Below are positions 1-11,389 of a DNA stretch of 64,000 nt, in pieces (position 1 is the first letter of the stretch; each line of letters begins with the position of its first letter). This DNA comes from Serendipita indica DSM 11827 (taxonomy: Eukaryota > Basidiomycota > Agaricomycetes > Sebacinales > Serendipitaceae). The notes below the pieces were generated by a model. It did not search any database. It was not told the origin of the DNA and worked only from the letters and a program-made list of their open reading frames with translations. The translations under genes and the position numbers were made by a program. The stretch is taken from the NCBI GenBank assembly GCA_910890315.1, contig CAJVGD010000042.1, positions 1,364,001 through 1,428,000 of the forward strand, given 5' to 3'.

Positions 1-1257
1 GAAGAGGGCCTGTCGAGGATGAATCCCAACTCTGATTTGGTATACGAATGCTTACCAGCGTCACGATGTATATAATCATGACCGACACGTTGTACATTGC
101 GTTGGTCCACCAAACTTTCCAAAAACTGATGGATGCCGAGGGTTCCGACTCGGCGGCACCTTCCCTTGCCGTGTCCCTCTCCAAATCATGATTGGCATGG
201 GCTTGTGTCTCGGGAGTGCGCTCCTGGTCTCGAAGTGACCCAACAGATGCACTCATAGCAAGGAGGGCTCCATCCTCCTCATCTTCAGAATCAATCCCGG
301 CCGTCAATGGCGCCGTTGGATCATCTTCAGGGAGAGCCGCATACTGCGCAGCTACGGCGCTAATCTTTGCACCCTCAAACTTTGCAACAGTCTTCCTGAA
401 CAACGGCATCCGTGTCAGACGCCTGTATGCCATGTAGGAAAAGGAGAGCCCGAATGTGGCAATGAGGAAGAAGTAGGTTGCCGACTTTGATATTGGTGAC
501 CTCGCAGGACCCGACTTTGGAGGGCGGTGATCGCCGGAAGGCTTTCTACTTGAAGTAGAGAGTGTGATGATCAACTGAACGATTGAAACAATGACTGCAA
601 CGGCGGCTTGTCCAGACATCATGCTCTGCATAGCCATAGCTCCAAAGTATGAGGTGTAGGATACCACCGATGTGAGTAGATAAGAGCCCGCGATAGCTTG
701 CGTCGCGCCCATTGCGAGAGCGAAGCAGAAATACGGGAGGGGTGCTGATGGAATGAGTGTGCTGATGAAAAGAGAGCCGAGGGTGACCGTGAGAACTGCA
801 TGAGAAACGGTTATTCGACGAGATTTAGATGCCTGAGTCGCTAGTCAGCTCTAAGGAAGACACTTGTCAATGGCGACTCACCGTAGCTGCTGTGTATGAG
901 GCGTGGGCGAGAGCAACGAAAGACGCCAGCTGGTAAATCGCACTGAAATAACTAGAGAACAGGCTACGAAGTGCTGAACCCGACAGCCGCTCCAAAAAGA
1001 ACGGGATAGCGGTAATCATGCTATTCCACGGTAACAGGACAGCAAAGCCGAGCATGAAGAATATCCTAAATGCCAATAATTAGGTTATTAGCGACTCGTG
1101 GATATTGTAAATACCAGTTTATCCTCATTAGAGCAAGATTCGTGCTCGTCTCCGCAGCGCTGGCCTCCTTCCTGGCATCTCTTACTCGCACCGATCCCCT
1201 ACTCGTTTCTCTCGTATGTCCTCCGACATCTCCACGAGAATGTGAGGCGCCACTCAT
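1..1257 (-). CDS. Equilibrative nucleoside transporter (ENT/SLC29, FUN26-like), 3' end beyond window
   Basis: Multi-pass transporter expected to move nucleosides across a membrane; yeast FUN26, the fungal member, is vacuolar. The first exon begins at an ATG at 1257 and encodes a short charged cytoplasmic N terminus. A 49-nt intron (1066-1114) joins it to the exon with the ENT hallmark LLPWNSMITA at the end of TM1. A second intron (about 841-881) follows TM2. The third exon runs through TM3-TM6 and a long hydrophilic loop rich in S, E and D (about positions 130-330), the large central loop typical of ENTs, then enters TM7. Another intron (10-56) leads into the last visible codons. The C-terminal helices lie to the left of the window. 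Family assignment is firm; the substrate is inferred. Confidence 0.9.
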
Positions 1258-1478
1258 CGACGGCCAAAAGTGCGGTTGGGTTCAAGCTTGGAATCCACCT
1301 CGACCATCCATAACCAAACGCCTACAAACACGAACGATCACGAACACGGATCCAATATATTATCTACCGGTACCAGAACTTGACTCAACTTGAGAAAGCG
1401 ACCCGTCTGACATGCTTTAGGTTCCCGGTGACAACTGCGTTCAAACTGAACCTGGATCACACATAACATCATCTATAC

Positions 1479-4400
1479 ATGTCTTCTAATAGCGTAGAGG
1501 ACGCGCAAGCTGCTGCCTTTATCGCCTGGATTTCCACTTTCAACCTTAGTAGACCGGTTTCGTCTCTCTCGGATCTCAATGATGGGTCGGCCCTCTTCGA
1601 CGTCCTTACTGTCGTGTAAGCTGAAATACGTCGTATAAAGTATATATTGACCATCGTTAGCGACCCAGAATACTTTGCACGACCGGTTACAAGCTCTTCG
1701 TCGAGTGCTTTGCAACAGCCCGATAACTGGCCACTCCGATTCACATCTCTGAAGCGCCTATTTCGTCTCATTACTCAGTACTTTGTCGAAGTCCTCCATC
1801 AGTCCACCTCTACGGTCAAGTCATTGGATGTCCCGGATCTTCAGAAGATTGCCAGAGAAGGAGATGCAAAGGAAACTCTCGTGCTGTGCCGACTATGCAT
1901 TGCTATCGCAGTCATGAGTAAGCACAATGCAGAGACGATTGGTGGGATCCAGAGTCTCAAAGAGGTTCATCAACAAAGACTTATGGAAGCTATTGCTCTC
2001 GTAAACCAACTCTCCTCCCAATGTTTTATTACTGATACATTACAGGTAATGTCAAAACTAGAACCTGTCCCTAATGATGATGCGGGTGACACGACCCATA
2101 TGACCGAGTAGGTGTCAGACATTGGGAAGGCAACAAATTCTGAGACAGGACAGAGACGATCACTATTATGAAATGCATCTCGAGAGGTCGAGAGTGCTGT
2201 TTGACAAGGATACCGTCGAAAAGGCTTATAATACCCTCGTGGAGGAACATCAAAACCTCCAAAGCAATTATGTGCGCCTTCATTGTATTATCGTATTTGT
2301 ACTGACTTGAGACTCAGGAAGATGCGATTGCGGAGAAAGCAGAGCTAGTTGCTCAGCTGAACCAAGCCAGGCGTGAGGTTGAATCGATGCAAGGAGAGAA
2401 CATCTCCAGCAAGGTCTGTATTCCGTCTCTACGTACTAGTATCTGACTTTATGTAGGGTGATGTGATGAAACGTGCTGAAATTGATCGCCTGAGAACAGA
2501 GCTGCAGAAGAGCGAGGACAATCTCAATGCTGCCGAAGCAGAGGCTGAAAGACAAGCTGCTATTATAGCAGACCTTAACAAGTAAGATCAATCATTCTCA
2601 GACAAGGTAAACTCAACTTGGATCAGAAAAAACGACGAGCTACAGGCCCAAGCAGACGAAGCAGACCACCTCAAGGACAAGCTAGACGAATTTAAACACG
2701 CTGCCGAGAAACTATCCAAAATGGAGAATGTCATGGAAAAGTACAAGAAGAAGCTCGAGGAAAGTGCGGACCTACGCCGCAAGGTCAAGGTGTGTCGTGC
2801 GTTATCCGGCGAGTATCTATGATAGATCTGTTTCCAGAGTCTGGAAGAACAAAATGCGCGACTTGTGGATACTAATGCTCAACTGGATGCAGAGTTTAGC
2901 AAGGTTGCATCTTTCAAGCCTCTGGTAGACTCATACAAGACCCAGCTCGGAGAGCTTGAAAATAAGGCTGCTTCAAGAGCGAAAGAAGTTGAGTCTCTGA
3001 AGTGGGAACTCGAGCAAACAAAGGGGAAACTCAAGGTATGCGGACTACCGGAACTGAATGACAAACTCACTTCGTGTAGCAAGCAATGGAGCAGCAAGCG
3101 AAAGATGCAGAGGCTATAGAGCTATATCAGGACAGAGTCAAAGAGCTCGAACTCGGCGCGACACCGAATAGGCCCAACTTCAAAGGCGGTGTGCGTGATT
3201 CTATCGTACTGGGTACAGGTGGATTGGAAGATGAGCTTCGCGGACTTGGTGCGCAGAGCCTAAGGATCTTTCTTTGCAGCTGATCTGCGTCTAGGAGGAG
3301 AGCTCGACGATGCACTCTCGGGAACCACGACCACCGATCTCAAACTACAAGTGCGCAAGCTAGAGAAGGAACTTGAAGAACTCAGAGGCGCCAAAGGCAA
3401 AGAGGAAGAGTCCAAGATACTCGTCTTGGAAAGTCTGCTTGAGGACGCCAAACGCTTGAAAGGGAGGTACGAAGCCGATTATCTTAAGGAACATCGAGAG
3501 AAACTCGTTCTGCTGAGCGAGATGGAGGAAATCCGTGCAGGCCGAGGCGATGGTGGCGAAGCAGCGATCGCTTTGCGACAAAGACTCAACGAAACTGTCG
3601 AGGAGCTCGACGCCCTCAAGAAGGAGCATACTGAATTGGAGGTCAAGTTTGAGCGTGCAAACCGAGACTTGACCATTGCCAAATCAGACTGTAAGCATCC
3701 CTCTACTCTTTCAAGCCCTTACCAATATGTCGCAGTGAACTTGGTCAACAAGGACCAAGTCGAGATTCTTCATTCTCTTCGAGAAACCCTTAACCAAGAC
3801 AAGGAGGCGTTGGAAGCCGAAATCGCATCTCTCCGAAATCAACTATCAGAGGTATCGGATAAGAACAAGATGCATCTAGAACAAGTCAATACCCTCCTTA
3901 TGGAAAAGGTTTCTATGCAAACGGATGGACTGGGTCAACGCGAACGAATGCTGGAAAGGGAAAGAGAATTAGGAGATCTACGCATGGTCCTTGCGGGCAA
4001 GGATATACCGGAGGACGTCAAAGCGAAGATGATGGCACTTCATGAGGACGCGGAGAGTGTCAAGGAACAACTCAAGGTTGCCAACGACAAATTGGCCAAG
4101 GCAAGACAAGTAAGCTTTTGCTTAGGCTTCGAATCGTCAAAACTAAACTCTGGCCCCAGTTCATCAAGTCACAGGACAAATTATTCCGCGAAGAACACGC
4201 CAAGGCCTTGAACAATCTTGCGGTGTGTTGATATATCGTCGATCGCTAGTCATTCATCGGTTTCTCTAGGGGGGCCAATTTGACGAAGCAGAGGAGAGCT
4301 TCCGGTCACAAATAAAGATCCTGGAGGAAGAAATAACAAGATTAAAGGTATGTATATACTAGACCGAACCTATCCATCACTGACAGTCCTAGCGTCTGAT

Positions 4401-4678
4401 GGCGGAAGCAGAGTTACGCTATCGCCGAGAGCAGGAGCTTATGCTTGGTCATATCCATGCACAAGGTATGGCAATTACAAAGCAGCATCTGGCGGCACAG
4501 CAAAAGGGAGCTGGTGGCGGTGGTCCGAGCAGCTGGCTCGGCCAGCAGAGGAAGAACGTAAGTGGATATCCTGTTCCTATAAAGCTACTAACATTAATCG
4601 AACAGCTTGGGCAATCACTCGTATGTCAAATTCACCAACCTCCGTAGCTTTTTACTTACAACAATCTAGCGGCGGTAG
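1479..4678 (+). CDS. HOOK-family microtubule/dynein adaptor
   Basis: HOOK proteins link cargo such as early endosomes to dynein. The ATG at 1479 opens the N-terminal HOOK domain with FIAWISTF in the first 20 residues. The first intron (1616-1660) splices TVV to DPEYF and continues through helices ending near ...VNQLSSQ. After that almost the whole protein is heptad-rich coiled coil (about 2300-4500), as in other HOOKs. At least ten introns of about 50 nt interrupt it. The last exons read SSWLGQQRKN, then LGQSLRR and stop at 4678; a Ser-Trp-Leu-Gly-Gln-Gln tail is usual in fungal HOOKs. The gene converges on the polymerase alpha B-subunit gene with only 75 bp between stop codons. Exact internal exon borders in the coiled coil were not all checked. 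Confidence 0.88.
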
Positions 4679-4753
4679 ATGATGTATGTTCTCGGAGTTA
4701 GTCTGTTTAACTGGGTAGTGAGATGTATTATATCAGATAAAATCGCTTCATGT

Positions 4754-6820
4754 CTACGAAAGATCGAGTGCGGCCGTCATTGACACACTCGAATGTAGAT
4801 TTACGGTGGATCTGTCACTGACGCCTCCGCTGCTCGAACGAGCGCTGGAAATATTAAGCGTGGCGTGCACACCTTTGCTAGCGAAGGCAGGATTGATGAC
4901 TGTGGTTCCATGAACGACCTGGATACATGCTTCAGCACTTGCTTCTGAGAAACGGACACCATACTTTATGGAACTTTCCTAGATTGCTAGGGAGAATGAG
5001 AACGTCTGGGGCGACGTCCTCCAGCTTGAGCAACTCGCTATGTGACACATCCAAATTTACGTCTGCATGAAGCTCTGGTTCTGCTGGAAATAAGGGATAA
5101 AAGCTGTGGATGGTGAATGATATGATCCCCTGGATATACAGTGAACAATGACACACCTTCGTTGCTCCAGTACGCAAGAGCCTAGGATGCTCATTTGGTC
5201 GATGGGTGGAGGTGTTCCTGTTGGTATAACTTTCTTCCTTAGGAGTTGGCGCTGAAGATGAAATAATACGTCGACAGATGTGACGGAGAAACGGACGTGG
5301 TCGATCGTGAAGGTACAGGGATTTGGGAGGACAACGATGCGCTATCAATGATGTGAGCCAATACGAAACAAGAGAATTATGACCTACTGAAGATTGAGGA
5401 AGCTGAAGAGGAGGCTGTGGATAAACTGCATGATGTGATATCAAGTCGCGAACGCTTGACACGATCAACGCGGTGGTGCCAGGATGTGCATCAAGAAAAG
5501 TCCGTAGGGGTGACAATATCCGTTGACGAAACAAGTCATTTGGAGCGAGATCGACATCCCCTTCACGTATCCTCGGGTTGTTAACGTCCACGAATGGTCC
5601 AATCTGCTTGCTTTCATCAGAGAATGGCAAATTTGCACAAGAAACGAACCAAGAGAATCCAGTTAGGGGCAGAGCCATTAATAGTTTGCAGGAAAGTATC
5701 AAAGTGGGTATACTGCAGATCGTCTCCCGAAAAGGGTCCCGCAGCTATGGCCATGGATATTGGGTGCTCCTGCCTATTCGAGTCAATATCTAATGGCAAA
5801 AGAGGCAGCTAATGAAATTTCAGAAGCAAGAAATGGAAGAACAGTGCGCCATACCATTAATATCTGCGACACCTGGAACCATGACCCAGTTTCGTTCCGT
5901 CCTTTGAGTGCTACGATAGCTCCGGGATACAGTGGGAGCATCGAAGAGTCACCATTTGAAGAGACGTTTGGATCGAATTTGAGAGCAACTCTCGCCCCTG
6001 CTCCCATCAGGCGGGATGTTTCCAGTTCGACGGAAGCCTCATTCAGCTTCGTGTCGCCGTCGCAGCAGATCCTGCCTACGACTATCACGTCTTCCTAGAG
6101 ATTAAAATGAGATTAAATCGCTCTGGAACACACCCTACGCACATCACTCGTGGACGCAGGGTCCCCTATGTCTTCCAGTTTATAGTGAGTTCGGACCAAT
6201 TCCGCAAATTCATCGATGCGATCGTCCAGAACTTGAAAACGCGTCAGAGAAAGTAAGTTCATATAGCCATATCGTACCTGTCGACCGTTCTGCAATCCTC
6301 TCATGCATATATCGATCTGAGCAGTGATTAGCGTTTTGCGCCTCACGCGTTACTCGGCGCACAATGTCTCTCCTTGAGGTTATCGAGAATCTTCAGTTGA
6401 CCATGATCTGACTTTACCATTGGCTGAGGACGCCGAGCTGTTGACGGAGCGGCTTGTCGAGCTATTGGTCGGCCCTGAGGTTTCCGCGCACTGATAGCAC
6501 CCGGTTTTTTTGATTGCATCACTGTTTGAACTCCCTTTGCCAAATCCTTTCGCAGCAAAGTCAGTCCTCTTTCATCAAGCTCCTGGGCCATGCTGCCTGA
6601 TTGGGCCAAGCCGGCATTCAGACAAATAGACTGCCATTTGAACGCCAGTTCTTCGGGAGTTTTGCCAAAAGAGTTGCATAGATTGACGCCTGGTGGTCGT
6701 TTTAGAGCAAGGCATATAGCCAATGATTTGCTTGCATTCTCGAATGATTTCGTCGGATGTCGCCGTAGCCAACAGTTCGTTGAAGCAATTTCTAACATCT
6801 TCTTCGTCTACCTGAGCCAT
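4754..6820 (-). CDS. POL12: DNA polymerase alpha subunit B
   Basis: Non-catalytic B subunit of DNA polymerase alpha-primase, tethering the catalytic subunit and acting in replication initiation. From the ATG at 6820 (MAQVDEEDVRNCF) the N-terminal helical domain is followed by a low-complexity linker. Next come a segment VLDDRIDEFAELVRTHY, the OB fold (VIVVGRICCDGD) and the inactive calcineurin-like phosphodiesterase domain (GPFVDVNNPRIREGDV). The C-terminal exon follows a 46-nt intron (4919-4964), joining GKFHK to VVHGTTVINPAF, as expected for B subunits, and stops at 4754. An intron at 6690-6735 has a GC donor; removing it gives RECVNLCNSFGKTPEEL, the conserved N-domain helix. The linker near 6340-6420 has one junction I could not resolve. 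It shares a 144-bp divergent promoter with the RNA cyclase gene. Confidence 0.9.
6690..6735 (-). other. GC-AG intron in POL12
   Basis: The intron begins GCAAGC and ends CACCAG, 46 nt, with a CTCTAAAAC branch-like sequence. No GT donor in the interval restores the frame. Using the GC donor yields GAA-T|GC-GTC, giving RECVNLCNSFGK, which fits the B-subunit family. Confidence 0.8.
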
Positions 6821-6964
6821 CCTCGTCGTTTGGATTCGATCAACAGTAAGGCTGACGGTGGCGAGGTCCAAATCCCAAAGTTAACCCTGGGTGCTACCAG
6901 CCAAATCCTATGAGGTAACCAGGCACAGAAAAGGCCTCGAATTGTCACGTCAGAAAGGTTTTTG
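6821..6964. promoter_or_regulatory. Divergent promoter between POL12 and RNA cyclase
   Basis: Only 144 bp separate the POL12 ATG (6820, minus) from the first in-frame ATG of the cyclase gene (6965, plus), so both promoters must lie in or overlap this stretch. A GC-rich patch with CACGCGCC sits just downstream at 6971-6978; it resembles cell-cycle ACGCG elements, but a single match is weak evidence. No TATA box is obvious. Confidence 0.45.
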
Positions 6965-8264
6965 ATGCGCTTCACGCGCCTAGTCACCTTCTCAGCGCCT
7001 AACCTAGCTCGCACTCTTAGCTCTCAACCAGTTTCAACGAGCATTATGAAGGAAATAGATGGCTCTACTCTCGAAGGAGGAGGACAAATACTCCGAAACG
7101 CCGTTGCATTTGCAGCGCTCTCTCGTACCCCCATCAAAATTTCGAACATTCGAAAGGGGAGACGACCGCCTGGTCTCAAGGCTCAACACGCAGCTGGTAT
7201 GTCGAGAATACATTGTATGTGGTAGTGCAATACCGACTGCCACATCAGGTGTCAATCTAATTGGACAAATATCCAAGGGCTCGACGTTGGTCGGTGCCGT
7301 TAAAGACTCTCAAACGCTCGAGTTCTTTCCAGGAGAGTTACAAGCTGGAGAGTATTCTGCAGACCCAGGAACGGCTGGGGCTACTACTCTCTTGCTCCAA
7401 GTCTCACTTCCAACGCTTCTATTCTCAAACTCTCCAGAGCCGGAGATCTCTATTCTTCGTCTAAAAGGTGGAACAAACGCTATTCAGGCCCCTCAAATTG
7501 ACTATACCGAGCGGATATTCTTGCCTTTTATCAAAAAGCACTTTGACATCGACGTCAAGCTCGACATTTCTTGTAGAGGTTACTATCCCAAAGGGGGTGG
7601 TCAGATTCAGGTCACGGTGTCCACGAGGAGCACGCCACTTCCTTCCTTTACCCTACTTGAACGCGGTGCCGTCACAGCTGTTCGGGGAAGAGCATACGTC
7701 GCAGGGCTCCCTCCACGACTTGCTAAGGACTGTCGTGACGCGGCACGTGCCCTTCTCGTTAAGAAAGGAGTAGAACCCAGCATTATCGAAATTGAATATC
7801 TCAGGGAGTCTCCCTCGGATGCGTTTGGCGCGGGTTCAGGTATCCTCCTCTGGGCAGAAACCGAGCATGGCTGTATACTAGGAGGGAGTGCCATCGGAAA
7901 GAAAGGATCAGATGCTGCAGACCTAGGTCGTGAGGCTGCAGAGGAGCTCATTAGTAACCTCGCCCATGGTGGTGTCGTGGACGAATATCTCCAGGACCAA
8001 TGGATTATATTTGGGGCTCTGGCCAAGGGCAAGTCTAGGCTACGTTGTGGACCATTAACCTTGCATACCAGGTCCGTGTAGACCTTGGCATCTTTCTCTT
8101 TGCTGACATGCTACAGGACGGCAATGTGGTTGGCTGAGCAATTGACGGATGCCCGGTTCAAGGAGATTCCCGACGAAGATGGTTCAACGGTCATAATTGA
8201 ATGCGATGGAATAGGTTACACGGCTCCGCAACGGGTGGACACGATGGAGAGCGACGAGGCTTGA
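6965..8264 (+). CDS. RTCA: RNA 3'-terminal phosphate cyclase
   Basis: Converts RNA 3'-phosphate ends to 2',3'-cyclic phosphates through a covalent His-AMP intermediate. The signature IDGSTLEGGGQILRNAVA follows the second ATG. Intron 1 (about 7197-7248) joins KAQHAAG to VNLIGQISKGSTLVG. The exon continues through CRGYYPKGGGQ and the inserted-domain region. The last intron (about 8067-8117) splits the catalytic segment LTLHTR|TAMWLAEQL, whose His aligns with the nucleophile of RtcA. The stop is at 8262-8264. Two starts are possible: 7046, the usual family start, or 6965, which adds 27 residues rich in R, S, T and L without acidic residues, resembling a mitochondrial presequence. I list the longer form; the start is uncertain, the enzyme is not. 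Confidence 0.92.
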
Positions 8265-8425
8265 CTCTAATAGGCGGAGCGATTCGTCAAACCGAATGTA
8301 CTCAGTTCAACTAGTCGATTCTTCTCCAAAGTATTTCCATTGACCTGGTAGCGGCTTTTCTGCCAATGGTTCCCAGCTTTCAACAAATGTTAGCATGTAA
8401 ACTCGGAGAACCTGCAAGCGCGAGC

Positions 8426-8808
8426 TCACGATTTTAGTTCCTTTTGCTTTTCCACGAGTTTTAGTTCGTCTTGAGCCGCATCCAAAATTTCCTCGATTTG
8501 GCCACCACCAATCGTCTGTTCGACCTTTCGGATGTCACCTTGGGCACTCTCTACGATATTGAGACGTGAAAGAGTAATCGCTTCTGCTGCTTGTCGATAC
8601 GATGACGTTGCAGGGAGGTTCTTCAACTCTGCGAGTGTCGAATTGTACGTTTGCTTGAGCACCGGCAAAGGATCTGGATGGACTGGATGACCCAACAAAT
8701 GTCAGCAACGCATTTTTGGTAGACTCTGAGCTTTGTAATACCCGCAAGTCCAACAATTCCAGTCGTTCGCTTCGTCACTTGCAATAGGCGAGCTGTAGCG
8801 CGGAACAT
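8426..8808 (-). CDS. NADH:ubiquinone oxidoreductase subunit NDUFA5 type (complex I)
   Basis: Accessory subunit of the peripheral arm of mitochondrial complex I. The protein of about 108 residues starts at the ATG at 8808 with MFRATARLLQVTKRTTGIVG. A 59-nt intron (8683-8741) joins GIVGLA to VHPDPLPVLKQTYNSTL, the diagnostic NDUFA5 sequence, where the TTGIVGL and P-x-L-x-x-Y blocks are conserved. The rest is helical and charged, ending in a Lys-rich tail at 8426. The length fits the short metazoan-type subunit. It converges with the cyclase gene (161 bp between stops). Mitochondrial location is inferred from the family and the basic N terminus. Confidence 0.88.
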
Positions 8809-8961
8809 GATGTCGAAACCACAAACTTTGGCGACAAGTACGCGAATAAATGTCCTGTAATTCCGAACGAGCATACAAAGCATATGAAACTACAAATAAA
8901 GTCCTATGGCTTGCCCTTCTTGCTCCTCTCTCAAGCCCCTAATCAGGGCTCGCCGGTTGGC

Positions 8962-9209
8962 CTACTCTGCTTGCTTTGCTTCCTCGCGGGCTTTGCGAAT
9001 CTCTTCACATTCTGGATTATTCTTCCAGTGTCTCGCCCTCGCGTCACTTCGTGGGAAACGCTCGTCGCATCCCCCGCATTCGTATGGCTGACTTGTAAGC
9101 TTCGAATACCATACGATAGGATACACTTACAAGAGAAGTCGCATGTACTGACCTTCTGTGCCTCTCCATATCGCGCTTTCGTTGAAATCTTGCGGGGCAA
9201 TTGGGACAT
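8962..9209 (-). CDS. Small single-zinc-finger protein
   Basis: Two exons encode about 60 residues. Exon 1 starts at the ATG at 9209 (MSQLPRKISTKARYGEAQK). The intron 9088-9152 begins GTCAGT and ends TCAG. Exon 2 gives PYECGGCDERFPR, then SDARARHWKNNPEC and a charged helix ending KQAE at 8962. Splicing creates the linker-like KPYEC typical of classical fingers, with spacing C-x2-C-x12-H-x6-C, a C2HC finger. No other domain is present. The function is unknown; a DNA- or protein-binding microprotein or the 3' end of a longer gene are both possible. The ATG and splice sites agree, but the short length keeps confidence moderate. It lies 153 bp upstream of NDUFA5 on the same strand. Confidence 0.5.
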
Positions 9210-9246
9210 GGGAATGGGCGTTCAGGTGACTCAATCTAGCAGATAG

Positions 9247-10330
9247 TTAGCTTTTTTTTACACGATTTGTTTGCTTTCGCACGTCAGGAGGCTTGCTGCT
9301 CGCTACCTTCGGTGAAGCTACAGAGAAAGTATGGAAACTTCCGCTACCCTGTTGTTGGGACATGATAAAAGACTCTATCCCTGAATTATGGGGAGCTGTG
9401 TCCTGGAAGAACTTGGGCAAATGGGACATTTATAGTCCGCGCGCCCACTTTGCCCATCTAGACTTCGCCGAACCCCTGGACAATAACCAAGGCACTCCAG
9501 TGCGACATTTTGAAGCCGCATATATCAATTCATGGCACCTCAATTGTGTATCGGGCGAACATGACACGGGAAGTAGGTGAAAGAGACGACGTCGGTGTCT
9601 GTGGGACGCGGAGACAGCCTCCGAGGCGACTGATTGCATTAAGGTACATCTTTAATGCTCATGCAATGCCGGACCTGCATACTTATATGCGAGGGAGGCG
9701 AGGACCAGCGATTCCCAAAGGCAAAGGCCAACGGATGCACGAGTCAATGTCCGACATGATCTCTTATTGCGGCTATACCCGGCTGTTCCCAAAGGTCCAT
9801 AACCCTGGGAAGCGGAAATTCATGTTTCAACGCGTTCCCGAGCTCCTAACAGCAACAGAAGTTATAGAGAAATTTTAAATGCGAATAATAATCTAGTGGT
9901 TATCCGCCTCGTGCTGGACTCTAGAGAGCCGCCTTCTAAGTGATATCGGGGGGCATTCTCCAGAGCACGTCCTTCGCGCTGTGAGCCATAAATTCACCAA
10001 TGAAATGAAGCACTTCTTGCGTATCGAAGGCTTAGAGCCCCCTGACCAAAGGCGGCAAGTTCTCTAGATAGGTAGCGCCCTGTATTCCCCTTCCAGTGAA
10101 CTGCCGCATCCGGCATAGCCAACCCACGTACTCATGTCTCGGTAAAACAGACAATCGGTTATCCAGTTCTTGGGGGGCCAGCCGGTCTGTTGGACGATAA
10201 TGAGACACGCCTACTAGGGCAGAGCCACGGTTCACTCACAGGTTTTGTGGGCGTGCCAAGCGATTGATTCGTCAAAAATCGAGTCCTAATTCTGCGACTC
10301 TGATGGAGACTGATACCACTCTTCTTGATC
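9247..10330. other. Region without a recognised gene
   Basis: About 1.1 kb with several overlapping open frames of 60-122 codons on both strands. The longest, plus strand 9510-9878, lacks recognisable domains and has no clear splice context. Composition resembles neighbouring non-coding DNA. A short D-arm-like string near 9893 has no matching T-arm, so no tRNA is called. I see no transposon ends or repeats. Confidence 0.4.
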
Positions 10331-11253
10331 ATGGCCAGATCCTTGCCACTAGCAACGTCCTCTGAACCGCATATCGAATGGCCTGTTCTTTCAAAGAAGC
10401 AGCATTTGGATATCACGGTTCTCGAACCAGATCAAATACTCACGGTCCAGGCGAGTTTCTTGACGTAGCAGGGCGCGACCATAACTAATGGCGATGCTAG
10501 AGCTTCTTGACGCGCACCGAATGCAGCAATTTGATTCGCTTGATTGATTCGCTTCCCCTTGAGCTGACACCTCCGCCCAAAAGAGGCGAAGCAACGAGAG
10601 TCAACCGTGAGTTTTGGTGTGTACACGGCTTTCGACCTAAAATCGATCGCAGAGAGAGCTTCGATCCAGTCTTCGTCGTTTGCATCCACATTATTTGATC
10701 TAATCACACCGCATCTACCCGATATATCCTCGTTTCAAAAACACATAACGCCTGCGCCAGTGCCCGTCCTTTGCAACTCCAACATTAGGCTTTACAAGTA
10801 CTCTGAAGGACAGTACTTTGGACAGCACTATGACGAGAGCGTTCCTGGGCCAATCTTGCCCAGTAAGGCGACCGTGGTGGAGCCGACCTCACCGGTTCCT
10901 CCTAAAGGGAACAAGAAAGCCAAAGCCAAGGCAACCCCCGTCAGAGGAAACCCCACATGGAGTGAATGGACGATTCTCATCTATCTTTCTGGACAGGAAG
11001 ACGGCGTTGTCGGTGGAGAGACCGTGTTTTACACAGAGGATGGCGTCGGAAAGAACAAACGACAGCGTGAAATTATTGCACCCCTGTCTCGTGGAACGTT
11101 ATTGCTACATCGGTAGGTTCTTGTACACATATTATGTCTCCTATTGACGGTGTCTGTAGACATGGCAAAGAATGCCTCTTGCACGAGGGACGGTTGGTCC
11201 AGAGGGGTACGAAATATGTCCTTCGTTCAGACTTGTTATTTGGACAGCCGTAG
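10331..11253 (+). CDS. 2-oxoglutarate/Fe(II) dioxygenase of the prolyl-4-hydroxylase type
   Basis: Cytosolic or nuclear oxygenase of the Fe2OG superfamily. The ATG at 10331 opens a short N-terminal strand region. A GC-AG intron (10451-10500) then joins LTVQ to SFLTRTECSNLIRLIDSLPL, followed by LELTPPPKRGEATRVN. A second intron (starting 10612) leads to QRASIQSSSFASTLFDLI. The double-stranded beta-helix core has RLYKYSEGQYFGQHYD, with the H-x-D iron ligands, then a Lys-rich insert. Intron 3 (about 11113-11161) joins LLLHR to HGKECLLHEGRLVQRGTKYV, containing the distal His and the basic residue that binds 2-oxoglutarate. The stop is at 11253. The substrate cannot be read from the sequence; fungal relatives are mostly uncharacterised. 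Confidence 0.82.
10451..10500 (+). other. GC-AG intron in the dioxygenase gene
   Basis: Starts GCGAGT after CAG and ends GCTAG, 50 nt, with an ACTAAT branch sequence about 15 nt before the acceptor. It keeps phase 0 and joins LTVQ to SFLTRTEC. A weaker alternative is a GT donor six bases upstream (GTCCAG), which would only drop Val-Gln. Confidence 0.6.
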
Positions 11254-11389
11254 GTATGAAGTAGTATTTATTCCTTTGCTTGTGAGGGCCAGAAGGATGT
11301 CAGCTATGATACACCACCAGCTGCAGGAACACGAGAACATTAAATACGAGACACGTATGCGAATATGAGAAGAACGATAAACACGACCA

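Noticed and set aside
4932-4980. Apparent frameshift at the POL12 C terminus
   Set aside because: A 46-nt GT-AG intron (4919-4964) restores VVHGTTVINPAF, so the gene is intact.
9510-9878. 122-codon plus-strand open frame
   Set aside because: No ATG in a good context at its start, no family resemblance, and neighbouring frames are equally open.
9885-9960. tRNA-like string TAGTGGTTATCCGCC
   Set aside because: It looks like a D-arm but there is no GGTTCGA-type T-arm, no closed acceptor stem and no plausible anticodon arm.
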